This document shows positions 1-6,762 of a stretch of 64,000 nucleotides of DNA, piece after piece. The number at the start of each line of letters is the position of its first letter. Positions within the stretch are counted from its first letter, which is position 1. The notes beneath the pieces are model-generated. The model was not told the origin of the DNA and ran no database searches. It saw nothing but the letters and a program-made list of their open reading frames with translations. The position numbers were made by a program, and so were the translations under genes. The DNA comes from Streptomyces asoensis (GTDB taxonomy: Bacteria; Actinomycetota; Actinomycetes; Streptomycetales; Streptomycetaceae), in NCBI RefSeq assembly GCF_016860545.1, contig NZ_BNEB01000003.1, positions 62,001 to 126,000 of the forward strand, written 5' to 3'.

Positions 1-1
1 C

Positions 2-805
2 ATCGGGGCCGGTCCCGATGTCATCAACGCGTTCCGCGCGAAGTCCCTCGACCTCGCCAACAACGCGGGCATCCCGCCGATCCAGGCGCATTACCAGGGC
101 TTCGACGCGAAGATCGTCGCGATCAACATCACGCGCCGGCCGAACTACGTCTTCGCCACCAAGCCGGGCAGCGACATCCGTACCGTCGACGACTTCCGCG
201 GGAAGAAGCTGGCCTTCTCCCAGGGACAGGCCCAGGGCGTCGTCCTGCTGCGGGCGCTGAAGAAGGCCGGCCTGAAGTACGACGACGTGCGGCTGGTGCC
301 GCTGACCAGCAACCAGTTCCTCACCGCCCTCCAGTCGGGCCAGGTGGACATCGCCCCGCTCGGCAACACCCAGTCGCCCGCCTATCTCAAGCAGTACGGC
401 TCCAAGGGCGCCCGTGTCATCACCACCGACGTCGTCGACCTGCTCAGTCTGCTGTGGGCGCCGACGTCCGTGCTGAACGACGGGGCGAAGGCGGCCGCCG
501 TCGCCGCGTTCGTCCCGCAGTGGGCGCAGGGCCTGGTGTGGAGCTACGAGAACCCGGACGTCTGGAACGAGGAGTTCTTCGTCAAGACGCAGAACCTGAG
601 CCTCGACCAGGCCAAGTCGATCACCGCACTCGCCAACAAGCCGCTGTTCCCGCCGAGTTGGGACGAGGCCATCAAGTGGGAGCAGGAGACCGCGGACCTC
701 CTCGCGGAGGGCGGCTTCGTGAAGAAGTTCGACGTCGCCTCGCTCTTCGACCACCGCTTCGAGGGCATCGCCGCCAAGTCCGTGGCAGCCGAGTACCGGA
801 GTTGA
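2..805 (+). CDS. ABC transporter substrate-binding protein, sulfonate/taurine type (5' partial)
   Basis: The reading frame is already open at the left edge, so the signal peptide and start are missing; about 267 residues up to the TGA are present. The protein captures an alkanesulfonate, taurine or similar substrate outside the membrane and hands it to the permease encoded next. The visible part has the SsuA/NMT1-like bilobal pattern: a TVDDFRGKKLAF stretch, then a hinge and the FLTALQSGQVDIAPLG segment that contacts substrate in this family. It lies 5 bases upstream of the permease gene in one operon with an ATPase, a flavin monooxygenase and a TauD-type dioxygenase. That context makes an organosulfur compound the likely ligand. 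A related aromatic or nitrate ligand cannot be excluded from sequence alone. Confidence 0.88.
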   Translation: MGAGPDVINAFRAKSLDLANNAGIPPIQAHYQGFDAKIVAINITRRPNYVFATKPGSDIRTVDDFRGKKLAFSQGQAQGVVLLRALKKAGLKYDDVRLVPLTSNQFLTALQSGQVDIAPLGNTQSPAYLKQYGSKGARVITTDVVDLLSLLWAPTSVLNDGAKAAAVAAFVPQWAQGLVWSYENPDVWNEEFFVKTQNLSLDQAKSITALANKPLFPPSWDEAIKWEQETADLLAEGGFVKKFDVASLFDHRFEGIAAKSVAAEYRS

Positions 806-810
806 TCACC

Positions 811-1719
811 ATGACCACCAGCGCAAGCACGCCCACGAGCACGGCTGCCGCCCCGACCTCCGCCGTCGCCCCGACCTCCGCCGTCGCCGCGGCACCCGCC
901 GCCGCGGCCGGTGAGGGCGGGGACCGCGTGCGGCGCCGGCGACGGCGCGGACTCGCGCCCGGCACACCGTGGCCGGCCTCCCGGCTCGTCGGCCCCCTGC
1001 TCCTCATCGCCGCGTGGGCCGCCGCGTCGGCCGCCGGGCGGCTGGACACCGGGGCGATCCCGGCGCCGTGGACGGTCGTACGGACCGGTGTCCACCTGTG
1101 GACCGACGGCACGCTGACCACCGACATCCTGACCTCGCTGGAACGCGCGGCCTACGGGTTCGCGATCGGCCTGACCGCCGGCGTGGTCCTGGCGCTCGCG
1201 TCGGGGCTGACCCGCACCGGTGAGGCGCTCATCGACGGGACCGTGCAGCTCAACCGGGCGATCCCGACCCTGGGCCTGATCCCGCTGTTCATCCTCTGGC
1301 TGGGCATCGGCGAGACCTTCAAGATCGCGATCATCGCGATCGTCGTCTACATCCCGATCTACCTCAACACGCATGCCGCGCTGGCCGGCATCGACTCCCG
1401 GTTCGTCGAACTGGCCGAGGTACAGGGCCTGTCGAAGGTCCGGTTCATCCGGCAGATCGTGATCCCCGGAGCCCTGCCCGGATTCTTCGTGGGACTCCGG
1501 CTCGGGGTGACCGGGTCCTGGCTCGGCCTGGTGGTGCTGGAGCAGATCAACGCCACCAGCGGCCTCGGCTACATGATGTTCCAGGCCACGAACTACGGCC
1601 AGTCGGACGTCATCCTGGTCGGCCTCCTCATCTACGGCGTGTTCGGTCTCCTCTCCGACACCGCGGTCCGTCTCGTCGAACGGAGGGTGCTGTCGTGGCG
1701 CCGCACACTGAGCAGCTGA
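811..1719 (+). CDS. ssuC: ABC transporter permease, SsuC/TauC family
   Basis: A 302-residue inner-membrane component of the sulfonate importer. A Ser/Thr/Ala/Pro-rich cytoplasmic N-terminus of about 50 residues precedes five to six hydrophobic segments. The EAA loop that docks the ATPase is visible as ELAEVQGLSKVRFIRQIVIP. The family is usually near 260 residues, so the low-complexity N-terminal extension accounts for the extra length. I chose the ATG 5 bases after the previous stop; open frame continues upstream but overlaps the binding-protein gene. The 3' end overlaps the ATPase gene by 25 bases, which suggests translational coupling. The gene symbol rests on family and context; substrate identity is inferred. 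Confidence 0.88.
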   Translation: MTTSASTPTSTAAAPTSAVAPTSAVAAAPAAAAGEGGDRVRRRRRRGLAPGTPWPASRLVGPLLLIAAWAAASAAGRLDTGAIPAPWTVVRTGVHLWTDGTLTTDILTSLERAAYGFAIGLTAGVVLALASGLTRTGEALIDGTVQLNRAIPTLGLIPLFILWLGIGETFKIAIIAIVVYIPIYLNTHAALAGIDSRFVELAEVQGLSKVRFIRQIVIPGALPGFFVGLRLGVTGSWLGLVVLEQINATSGLGYMMFQATNYGQSDVILVGLLIYGVFGLLSDTAVRLVERRVLSWRRTLSS

Positions 1720-2432
1720 CCCGTGGCACGGCCGTCCGGCTGCGCGGACTGACCCGGTCCTTCGAGAACCGCACGGTCCTCGACGGCATCGACCTGGACA
1801 TCCCCGCCGGCCAGTTCGTCGCGCTCCTCGGACACAGCGGCTCCGGCAAGTCCACCCTGCTGCGGGCGGTCGCCCACCTCGACCACGAGGTCGTCGGCAG
1901 CGGAGAGCTCACCGCCCCCGAGCGGGTGTCGGTGGTCTTCCAGGACTCCCGGCTGCTGCCCTGGCGCCGGGTACTGGACAACGTCCTGCTGGGCCTGGAC
2001 GGCAAGGAGGCCGGGCACCAGGGACGCGAGGCACTCGCCGAGGTGGGGCTGAAGGGCCGTGAGCGGGCCTGGCCCAACGAGCTGTCCGGTGGTGAGGCGC
2101 AGCGCGCCGCCCTGGCCCGCTCACTGGTCCGTGAGCCCGAACTCCTGCTGGCCGACGAGCCGTTCGGGGCGCTGGACGCCCTCACCCGGATCAAGATGCA
2201 CACCCTGCTGCGCGAGCTGTGGGAGCGCCACCGGCCCTCCGTGCTGCTCGTCACCCACGACGTGGACGAGGCGATCGTGCTCGCCGACCGGGTCCTCGTC
2301 CTCGACCACGGCCGTATCGGCCTCGACCTGACCATCGACCGCCCGCACCCGCGCTCGTACCGGGACCCGCTGCTCGGCGACTACCGCGAACGGCTGCTCG
2401 CCGCCCTGGGCGTCACGGAGGACCACCAATGA
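1695..2432 (+). CDS. ssuB: ABC transporter ATP-binding protein, SsuB/TauB family
   Basis: A 245-residue ATPase that powers the sulfonate importer. All motifs are present in order: Walker A GHSGSGKST (about residues 46-54), Q-loop VVFQDSRLLPW, signature LSGGEAQR, Walker B LLLADEP and the switch histidine in LLVTHD. The DSRLLPW segment after the Q-loop is typical of the SsuB/TauB/NrtD subgroup. The GTG start lies inside the permease gene, and the stop overlaps the next start (ATGA). The length is normal for the family. Confidence 0.92.
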   Translation: MAPHTEQLTRGTAVRLRGLTRSFENRTVLDGIDLDIPAGQFVALLGHSGSGKSTLLRAVAHLDHEVVGSGELTAPERVSVVFQDSRLLPWRRVLDNVLLGLDGKEAGHQGREALAEVGLKGRERAWPNELSGGEAQRAALARSLVREPELLLADEPFGALDALTRIKMHTLLRELWERHRPSVLLVTHDVDEAIVLADRVLVLDHGRIGLDLTIDRPHPRSYRDPLLGDYRERLLAALGVTEDHQ

Positions 2433-3787
2433 CCACGGCCGACCACGGACGACAGCTCCACCTCAACGCGTTCCTGATGAACACCGGCCACCACGAGGCG
2501 TCCTGGCGGCTCCCGGAGAGCGACCCGTACGCCCACGTGGAGCTGGACCACTACGTCCACCTGGCCAGGATCGCCGAACGCGGCACCTTCGACTCCCTGT
2601 TCCTCGCCGACGGACCGCAGCTCTGGGGGAACATCGCCCAGCGTCCGGCCGGCGCCCTGGAGCCGCTCACCCTGCTCACCGCGCTGGCGACGGCCACCCG
2701 GGACATCGGTCTCATCGCCACCGCCTCCACCTCGTACAACTCGCCCTACAACCTGGCCCGCAAGTTCGCCTCCCTCGACATCATCAGCGGCGGCCGGGCG
2801 GGCTGGAACATCGTCACCACCGCCGGCGCCGAGGCCGCCCGCAACTTCGGTCTGGACGCCGAACCCGCGCACGCCGAGCGCTACGCCCGCGCCGGCGAGT
2901 TCCTCGACGTGGCCCTGAAGCTCTGGGACAGCTGGGAGGACGACGCGATCGTCGGCGACAAGGCGTCCGGTGTCTGGGGCGACGACGCCAAGGTCCACCC
3001 GCCGCGGCACCGGGGGACGTACTTCAGCGTCGAGGGCGCCCTCAACGTCCCGCGCTCACCGCAGGGTTACCCGCTGCTGGTGCAGGCGGGCTCCAGCGAG
3101 GACGGCAAGACGTTCGCGGCCCGTTACGCGGAGGCGGTGTTCACGGCGCAGCAGACGCTCGCCGACGCGCAGGCCTTCTACGCCGACCTCAAGTCGCGCA
3201 CCCGGCAGGCCGGCCGGGATCCCGAGCACATCAAGGTGCTGCCCGGGATCGTGCCGGTGATCGGCTCGACACAGGCCGAGGCGCGCGCTCACGAGCAGGT
3301 CCTGGAGGAGCACATCGTGCACACGCACGGGGTGCAGCGGCTGGAGCAGCTGCTCCAGCTGGAGCCGGGCACGCTGGAACTGGACGCCCGGCTGCCCGCC
3401 GACCTCCCGCCGGAGAGCGCGATCGAGGGCGCCAGGAGCCGCTACACCCTGGTGGTGGAACTGGCCCGGCGCGAGCGCCTCACCGTGCGGCAGCTGATCG
3501 GGCGGCTCGGCGGCGGGCGGGGGCACCTGACCTTCGCGGGGACGCCCGAGCAGGTCGCCGACGCGATCGAGAGCTGGTTCACCCAGGGGGCCGCGGACGG
3601 CTTCAACATCATGCCCGCGGTCCTGCCCTCGGGCCTCGACGCCTTCGTCGACCACGTCGTGCCGCTCCTGCGCGCCCGCGGTCTGCTGCGTACCGAGTAC
3701 GGCCCGCGCACCACGCTGCGCGAGAGGTACGGCCTCCCGCGCCCCGCCAACCAGTACGTGACCGCTCCCGCACCCGTCCTCGTCTGA
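2429..3787 (+). CDS. LLM-class flavin-dependent monooxygenase (NtaA/SnaA/DszA family)
   Basis: A 452-residue cytoplasmic flavin monooxygenase of the luciferase-like (beta/alpha)8 fold. Enzymes of this branch use reduced FMN from a partner reductase to oxidise nitrilotriacetate, pristinamycin, dibenzothiophene sulfone or alkanesulfonates. Recognisable family segments include the N-terminal LHLNAFLMNTGHHEASWR, the FDSLFLADG strand, and ISGGRAGWNIVTT with YARAGEFLDV. No flavin reductase gene lies beside it, so reduced flavin must come from elsewhere. The ATG overlaps the ATPase stop by 4 bases, placing it in the importer operon, where desulfonation of the imported substrate is the likely job. 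The exact substrate is unknown. Confidence 0.85.
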   Translation: MTTADHGRQLHLNAFLMNTGHHEASWRLPESDPYAHVELDHYVHLARIAERGTFDSLFLADGPQLWGNIAQRPAGALEPLTLLTALATATRDIGLIATASTSYNSPYNLARKFASLDIISGGRAGWNIVTTAGAEAARNFGLDAEPAHAERYARAGEFLDVALKLWDSWEDDAIVGDKASGVWGDDAKVHPPRHRGTYFSVEGALNVPRSPQGYPLLVQAGSSEDGKTFAARYAEAVFTAQQTLADAQAFYADLKSRTRQAGRDPEHIKVLPGIVPVIGSTQAEARAHEQVLEEHIVHTHGVQRLEQLLQLEPGTLELDARLPADLPPESAIEGARSRYTLVVELARRERLTVRQLIGRLGGGRGHLTFAGTPEQVADAIESWFTQGAADGFNIMPAVLPSGLDAFVDHVVPLLRARGLLRTEYGPRTTLRERYGLPRPANQYVTAPAPVLV

Positions 3788-3808
3788 CCCGACCCGGAAG
3801 GCCTTCCC

Positions 3809-4702
3809 ATGAGCATCGAGTTCCAGAAGATCACCGCGAACATCGGCGCCCGGGTCGTGGGCGCCGACATCGCCAGCCCCCTCGACGAGGAGACCTACAC
3901 CGCCCTGCGTGAGGCGCTCAACGTCCACAAGGCCCTGGTCTTCGACGAGGTGAACCTGGACGACGCGGGCCAGCAGGCCTTCGTCCGCCACTTCGGCGAC
4001 CTCACCACCGCCCACCCGACCGTGCCGGCCGTCGACGGCGCGCCGAACGTGCTGCCGGTCGACAGCGAGCGCGGCCGCGCCGCAAACCACTGGCACACGG
4101 ACGTCACCTTCGTGCTCAATCCGCCGCAGGCCAGCACCCTGCGCAGCCTGGTCCTGCCGCCCTACGGCGGCGAGACCCTGATCACCAGTTCGGCGGCGGC
4201 CTACCGGCAGCTCCCCGAGCCGCTGCGGCGGCTCGCCGACACCCTGTGGGCCGAGCACACCAACGACTACGACTACGCGGTGCCGCAGGAGTCGGTCGAC
4301 GAGGCGCAGGCCGCGGCCCGCGCCCAGTTCACGTCGATCAAGTACCGCACGGTCCACCCGGTGGTCCGCGTCCATCCGCTGACCGGCGAGCGGGGCCTGT
4401 TCATCGGCGGGTTCGCGCAGCGCATCGTGGGCCTGTCGCCGGCCGAGTCCCGCAAGATCCTCGACCTGCTCCAGTCGTACGTCACCCGGCCGGAGAACAT
4501 CCTGCGTCACCGCTGGTCGGAGAACCAGCTGGTGCTGTTCGACAACCGCATCACCCAGCACTACGCGGTCGACAACTACGACGGCCGGCCGCGCCGGCTG
4601 CACCGGGTGACCGTCGCGGGCGACATCCCGGTCGGCATCGAGGGCAAGGAGAGCTACGCGATCGAGGGCGACGCGGCGCACTACACCTCCGTGGCCGCCT
4701 GA
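3809..4702 (+). CDS. TauD/TfdA-family Fe(II)/2-oxoglutarate dioxygenase
   Basis: A 297-residue cytoplasmic dioxygenase. TauD-type enzymes hydroxylate the carbon next to the sulfonate so that sulfite is released. The iron-binding triad is visible: HxD in NHWHTDVTF (near residues 95-97) and a distal His in [11 protein letters not shown]. The following HRVTVAGD segment carries the Arg expected to bind 2-oxoglutarate. The gene starts 21 bases after the flavin monooxygenase stop and is the last gene of the operon, since a strong hairpin follows. Two different desulfonating chemistries in one operon suggest a broad or two-step substrate route. Taurine itself is only one candidate, so I give no tauD symbol. 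Confidence 0.88.
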   Translation: MSIEFQKITANIGARVVGADIASPLDEETYTALREALNVHKALVFDEVNLDDAGQQAFVRHFGDLTTAHPTVPAVDGAPNVLPVDSERGRAANHWHTDVTFVLNPPQASTLRSLVLPPYGGETLITSSAAAYRQLPEPLRRLADTLWAEHTNDYDYAVPQESVDEAQAAARAQFTSIKYRTVHPVVRVHPLTGERGLFIGGFAQRIVGLSPAESRKILDLLQSYVTRPENILRHRWSENQLVLFDNRITQHYAVDNYDGRPRRLHRVTVAGDIPVGIEGKESYAIEGDAAHYTSVAA

Positions 4703-4750
4703 GGCCGGGCCCTCCGGGGCCCCGCCGGTCCGCTCGCCGCCCGTGCACCG

Positions 4751-4782
4751 ACGGCCCCCGCGTGGAGACACGTGGGGGCCGT
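4751..4782 (+). terminator. Rho-independent-type terminator after the sulfonate operon
   Basis: A 14-base stem with one G·T-type mismatch (4751-4764 with 4769-4782) closes a GAGA loop and is followed by CCTGTTGC. It lies between the TauD-type gene and the superoxide dismutase promoter, so the two are separate units. Confidence 0.75.
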
Positions 4783-4821
4783 CCTGTTGCCCGCGACCCC
4801 CTTCTTGTTGCTAGCCTGCAC

Positions 4822-4838
4822 CTGCAAGTGACTTGCAA
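4822..4838 (+). promoter_or_regulatory. Nur box (nickel-responsive operator) upstream of sodF
   Basis: The sequence CTGCAA-GTGAC-TTGCAA is a near-perfect inverted repeat. It matches the TTGCAA-N5-TTGCAA site known for the Fur-family nickel regulator Nur of Streptomyces in all but the first base. It lies 22 bases before the SOD start codon, where bound Nur would block initiation. In Streptomyces coelicolor Ni-Nur represses the Fe-SOD gene when nickel is sufficient. The same logic is inferred here from site and position. Confidence 0.8.
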
Positions 4839-4860
4839 TAAGGTTCGAGGGGACCCCGTC

Positions 4861-5502
4861 ATGCCCGTCTACACGCTGCCCGAACTGCCCTACGACCACT
4901 CCGCGCTCGCTCCCGTGATCAGCCCGGAGATCATCGAGCTGCACCACGACAAGCACCACGCGGCCTATGTGAAGGGCGCCAACGACACGCTGGAGCAGCT
5001 CGCCGAGGCACGCGACAAGGAGCAGTGGTCCGCCCTCAACGGCCTGGAGAAGAACCTGGCCTTCCACCTCTCCGGCCACATCCTGCACAGCATCTACTGG
5101 ACCAACATGAGCGGCGACGGCGGCGGCGAGCCCCTCGCGGCCGACGGCGTGGGCGAGCTGGCCGAGGCCATCACCGAGTCCTTCGGCTCCTTCGCCGGGT
5201 TCAAGGCCCAGCTGACCAAGGCCGCCGCGACGACCCAGGGGTCCGGCTGGGGGGTCCTCGCCCACGAACCGGTCAGCGGCAGGCTGATCGTCGAACAGGT
5301 CTACGACCACCAGGGCAACATCGGCCAGGGCTCCGTGCCGATCCTCGTCTTCGACGCCTGGGAGCACGCCTTCTACCTCCAGTACAAGAACCAGAAGGTC
5401 GACTTCATCGAGGCGATGTGGGCCGTCGTGGACTGGCAGGACGTCGCCAGGCGCCACCGGGCCGCGAAGGCCCGCGCCGATGTGCTGCTGCTCGCCCCCT
5501 GA
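4861..5502 (+). CDS. sodF: Iron superoxide dismutase
   Basis: A 213-residue cytoplasmic enzyme that dismutes superoxide to peroxide and oxygen. The Fe/Mn-SOD metal ligands are His28 (in LHHDKHH), His76 (HSIYW), Asp165 and His169 ([10 protein letters not shown]). Length and the [17 protein letters not shown] start fit the family, as do the GSGWGVL and [10 protein letters not shown] signatures. I chose the ATG at 4861 because open frame upstream runs through the terminator and operator. The Nur box just upstream suggests repression by nickel, in balance with a Ni-SOD elsewhere in the genome. Choice of iron over manganese follows from the Streptomyces SodF relationship and the operator, not from a residue I can prove diagnostic. 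Confidence 0.93.
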   Translation: MPVYTLPELPYDHSALAPVISPEIIELHHDKHHAAYVKGANDTLEQLAEARDKEQWSALNGLEKNLAFHLSGHILHSIYWTNMSGDGGGEPLAADGVGELAEAITESFGSFAGFKAQLTKAAATTQGSGWGVLAHEPVSGRLIVEQVYDHQGNIGQGSVPILVFDAWEHAFYLQYKNQKVDFIEAMWAVVDWQDVARRHRAAKARADVLLLAP

Positions 5503-5568
5503 GGCACCCCCGGTACGTCCCGCCTCGTGATCGTCTTCTCACCCTTCACGGCGGCGGGCGGAATGAAG

Positions 5569-5605
5569 GAGCGGCCCCGCGAGGACAGGACTCGCGGGGC
5601 CGCTC
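5569..5605 (+). terminator. Strong hairpin terminator after sodF
   Basis: A perfect 15-bp stem (5569-5583 with 5591-5605) encloses a 7-base loop. It lies 66 bases after the SOD stop and separates sodF from the next small gene. Confidence 0.8.
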
Positions 5606-5675
5606 CCGTGCGTGCGGGTACGGCGTGGGCGCGGGGGCTTCCCAAGGGCGCCCGGCCCGGGCGACAGTGGCCCGC

Positions 5676-5918
5676 ATGGGTCTTCCGAAGAGACGTTGCC
5701 CCAACTGCGGGGACACCGACCAGCACTTCCGGCAGCTGCTCGGCGACGAGAAGGTCTTCGCGCTGCGGCAGACGCGGGTGCCGATCCACCGCGCGGACCT
5801 CCACAAGTACCGGCGCTGCACCCGCGAGGGCTGCGTGCGGGTGCAGTCCTACTTCAACTGGAGGTCCGGCTTCGACCTGCCGGAGGAGTTCCGGACACCC
5901 CCGCAGCCGGCCCTCTGA
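5676..5918 (+). CDS. Small zinc-ribbon protein of unknown function
   Basis: An 80-residue basic protein with two knuckles, C8-x2-C11 (CPNCG) and C48-x4-C53 (CTREGC), spaced as in a zinc ribbon. Aromatic and charged residues between them resemble small nucleic-acid or protein-binding ribbons. The ATG lacks a clear Shine-Dalgarno sequence, so the gene may have a short leader. It is enclosed between a terminator upstream and a convergent terminator downstream, so it is a single-gene unit. Codon use fits the neighbours. Function is unknown; the well-formed Cys pairs are the main reason to call it real. Confidence 0.62.
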   Translation: MGLPKRRCPNCGDTDQHFRQLLGDEKVFALRQTRVPIHRADLHKYRRCTREGCVRVQSYFNWRSGFDLPEEFRTPPQPAL

Positions 5919-5931
5919 CACCGCCCGGCGG

Positions 5932-5961
5932 GGTGCCCCGCGAGCGGTCTCGCGGGGCACC
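5932..5961. terminator. Bidirectional terminator between converging genes
   Basis: A perfect 13-bp stem (5932-5944 with 5949-5961) with a 4-base loop lies between the zinc-ribbon gene and the converging DsbA-family gene, and can serve both. Confidence 0.78.
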
Positions 5962-5967
5962 GGTGGC

Positions 5968-6612
5968 TCACAGGTTGCTGAAGTCGGGACCCTTGGTGCG
6001 GGAGCGCTTGATCTCGTAGAAGCCGGGGACCGAGGCCACCGCGACGGTGCCGTCCCACAGGCGGGCGGCCTCCTCGCCCTTGGGGGCGGGGGTGACGACG
6101 GGGCCGAAGAAGGCGATCTGCTCGCCGTCGGGGCCGGGGACGGCGATGACCGGCGTGCCGACGTCCTGGCCGACCTTCTCGATGCCCTCCTTGTGGGAGG
6201 CGCGCAGCTCGGCGTCGAACTCGAAGTCCTCCTGGTCGGCGTAGTCGATCAGGTCGGCGGGCAGACCGGCGTCGGCGAGCGCGCCGGCGATGGCCTCCGG
6301 GGTGGGGCCCTCGCCGTTGTTGTGGATGCGGGTGCCGAGCGCGGTGTAGAGCGGGCCGAGGACGTCCGCGCCGTGCTTCTGCGCGGCGGCGGCCACCACC
6401 CGGACCGGCCTCCAGGCCTTCGTCTCGAGGAAGTCGCGGTACTCCTCGGGCAGCTCCTCCAGCCTGTCCTCGTTGAGGACGGCGAGGCTCATCAGATGCC
6501 AGCGGACCTCTATGCCGCGGACCTTCTCCACTTCCAGCACCCAGCGCGACGTCATCCAGGCCCAGGGGCACGACGGGTCGAACCAGAAGTCCACCGGGGT
6601 CTTCTCGGACAT
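5968..6612 (-). CDS. DsbA-family mycothiol-dependent reductase homologue (Rv2466c/Mrx-2 type), CPWA active site
   Basis: A 214-residue cytoplasmic thioredoxin-fold protein with the DsbA helical insert. It closely follows the plan of mycobacterial Rv2466c, a mycothiol-dependent reductase: DFWFDPSCPW near the N-terminus, a MSLAVLNE segment, GTRIHNNGEG, and the cis-Pro loop DVGTPVI. Rv2466c has a CPWC motif; here the second cysteine is replaced, giving Cys15-Pro-Trp-Ala18. A monothiol mechanism through a mycothiol mixed disulfide would still be possible. The ATG at 6612 was preferred over one 16 codons upstream because GAGGAG lies 5 bases before it. It is a single gene, divergent from the aminopeptidase gene. 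Confidence 0.85.
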   Translation of the reverse strand: MSEKTPVDFWFDPSCPWAWMTSRWVLEVEKVRGIEVRWHLMSLAVLNEDRLEELPEEYRDFLETKAWRPVRVVAAAAQKHGADVLGPLYTALGTRIHNNGEGPTPEAIAGALADAGLPADLIDYADQEDFEFDAELRASHKEGIEKVGQDVGTPVIAVPGPDGEQIAFFGPVVTPAPKGEEAARLWDGTVAVASVPGFYEIKRSRTKGPDFSNL

Positions 6613-6762
6613 GTGTCTCCTCAAGGGATCCTCAGAGATAAGGCTTTCCCCGGAGAACACCAGCGTCCCTCCCGCTCATTCCCTGCTGCCCGGCGTCAGG
6701 AGCACGTGACAGGATCGCTGCTGTCCGAAAACCCGTGCTCAACACTTTGAGGGAGTACCGCC

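Noticed and set aside
2219..2428. N-terminal extension of the flavin monooxygenase by 70 codons
   Set aside because: The extension overlaps the ATPase gene and is Arg/Pro-rich; the ATG at 2429 gives the family start and a typical ATGA overlap.
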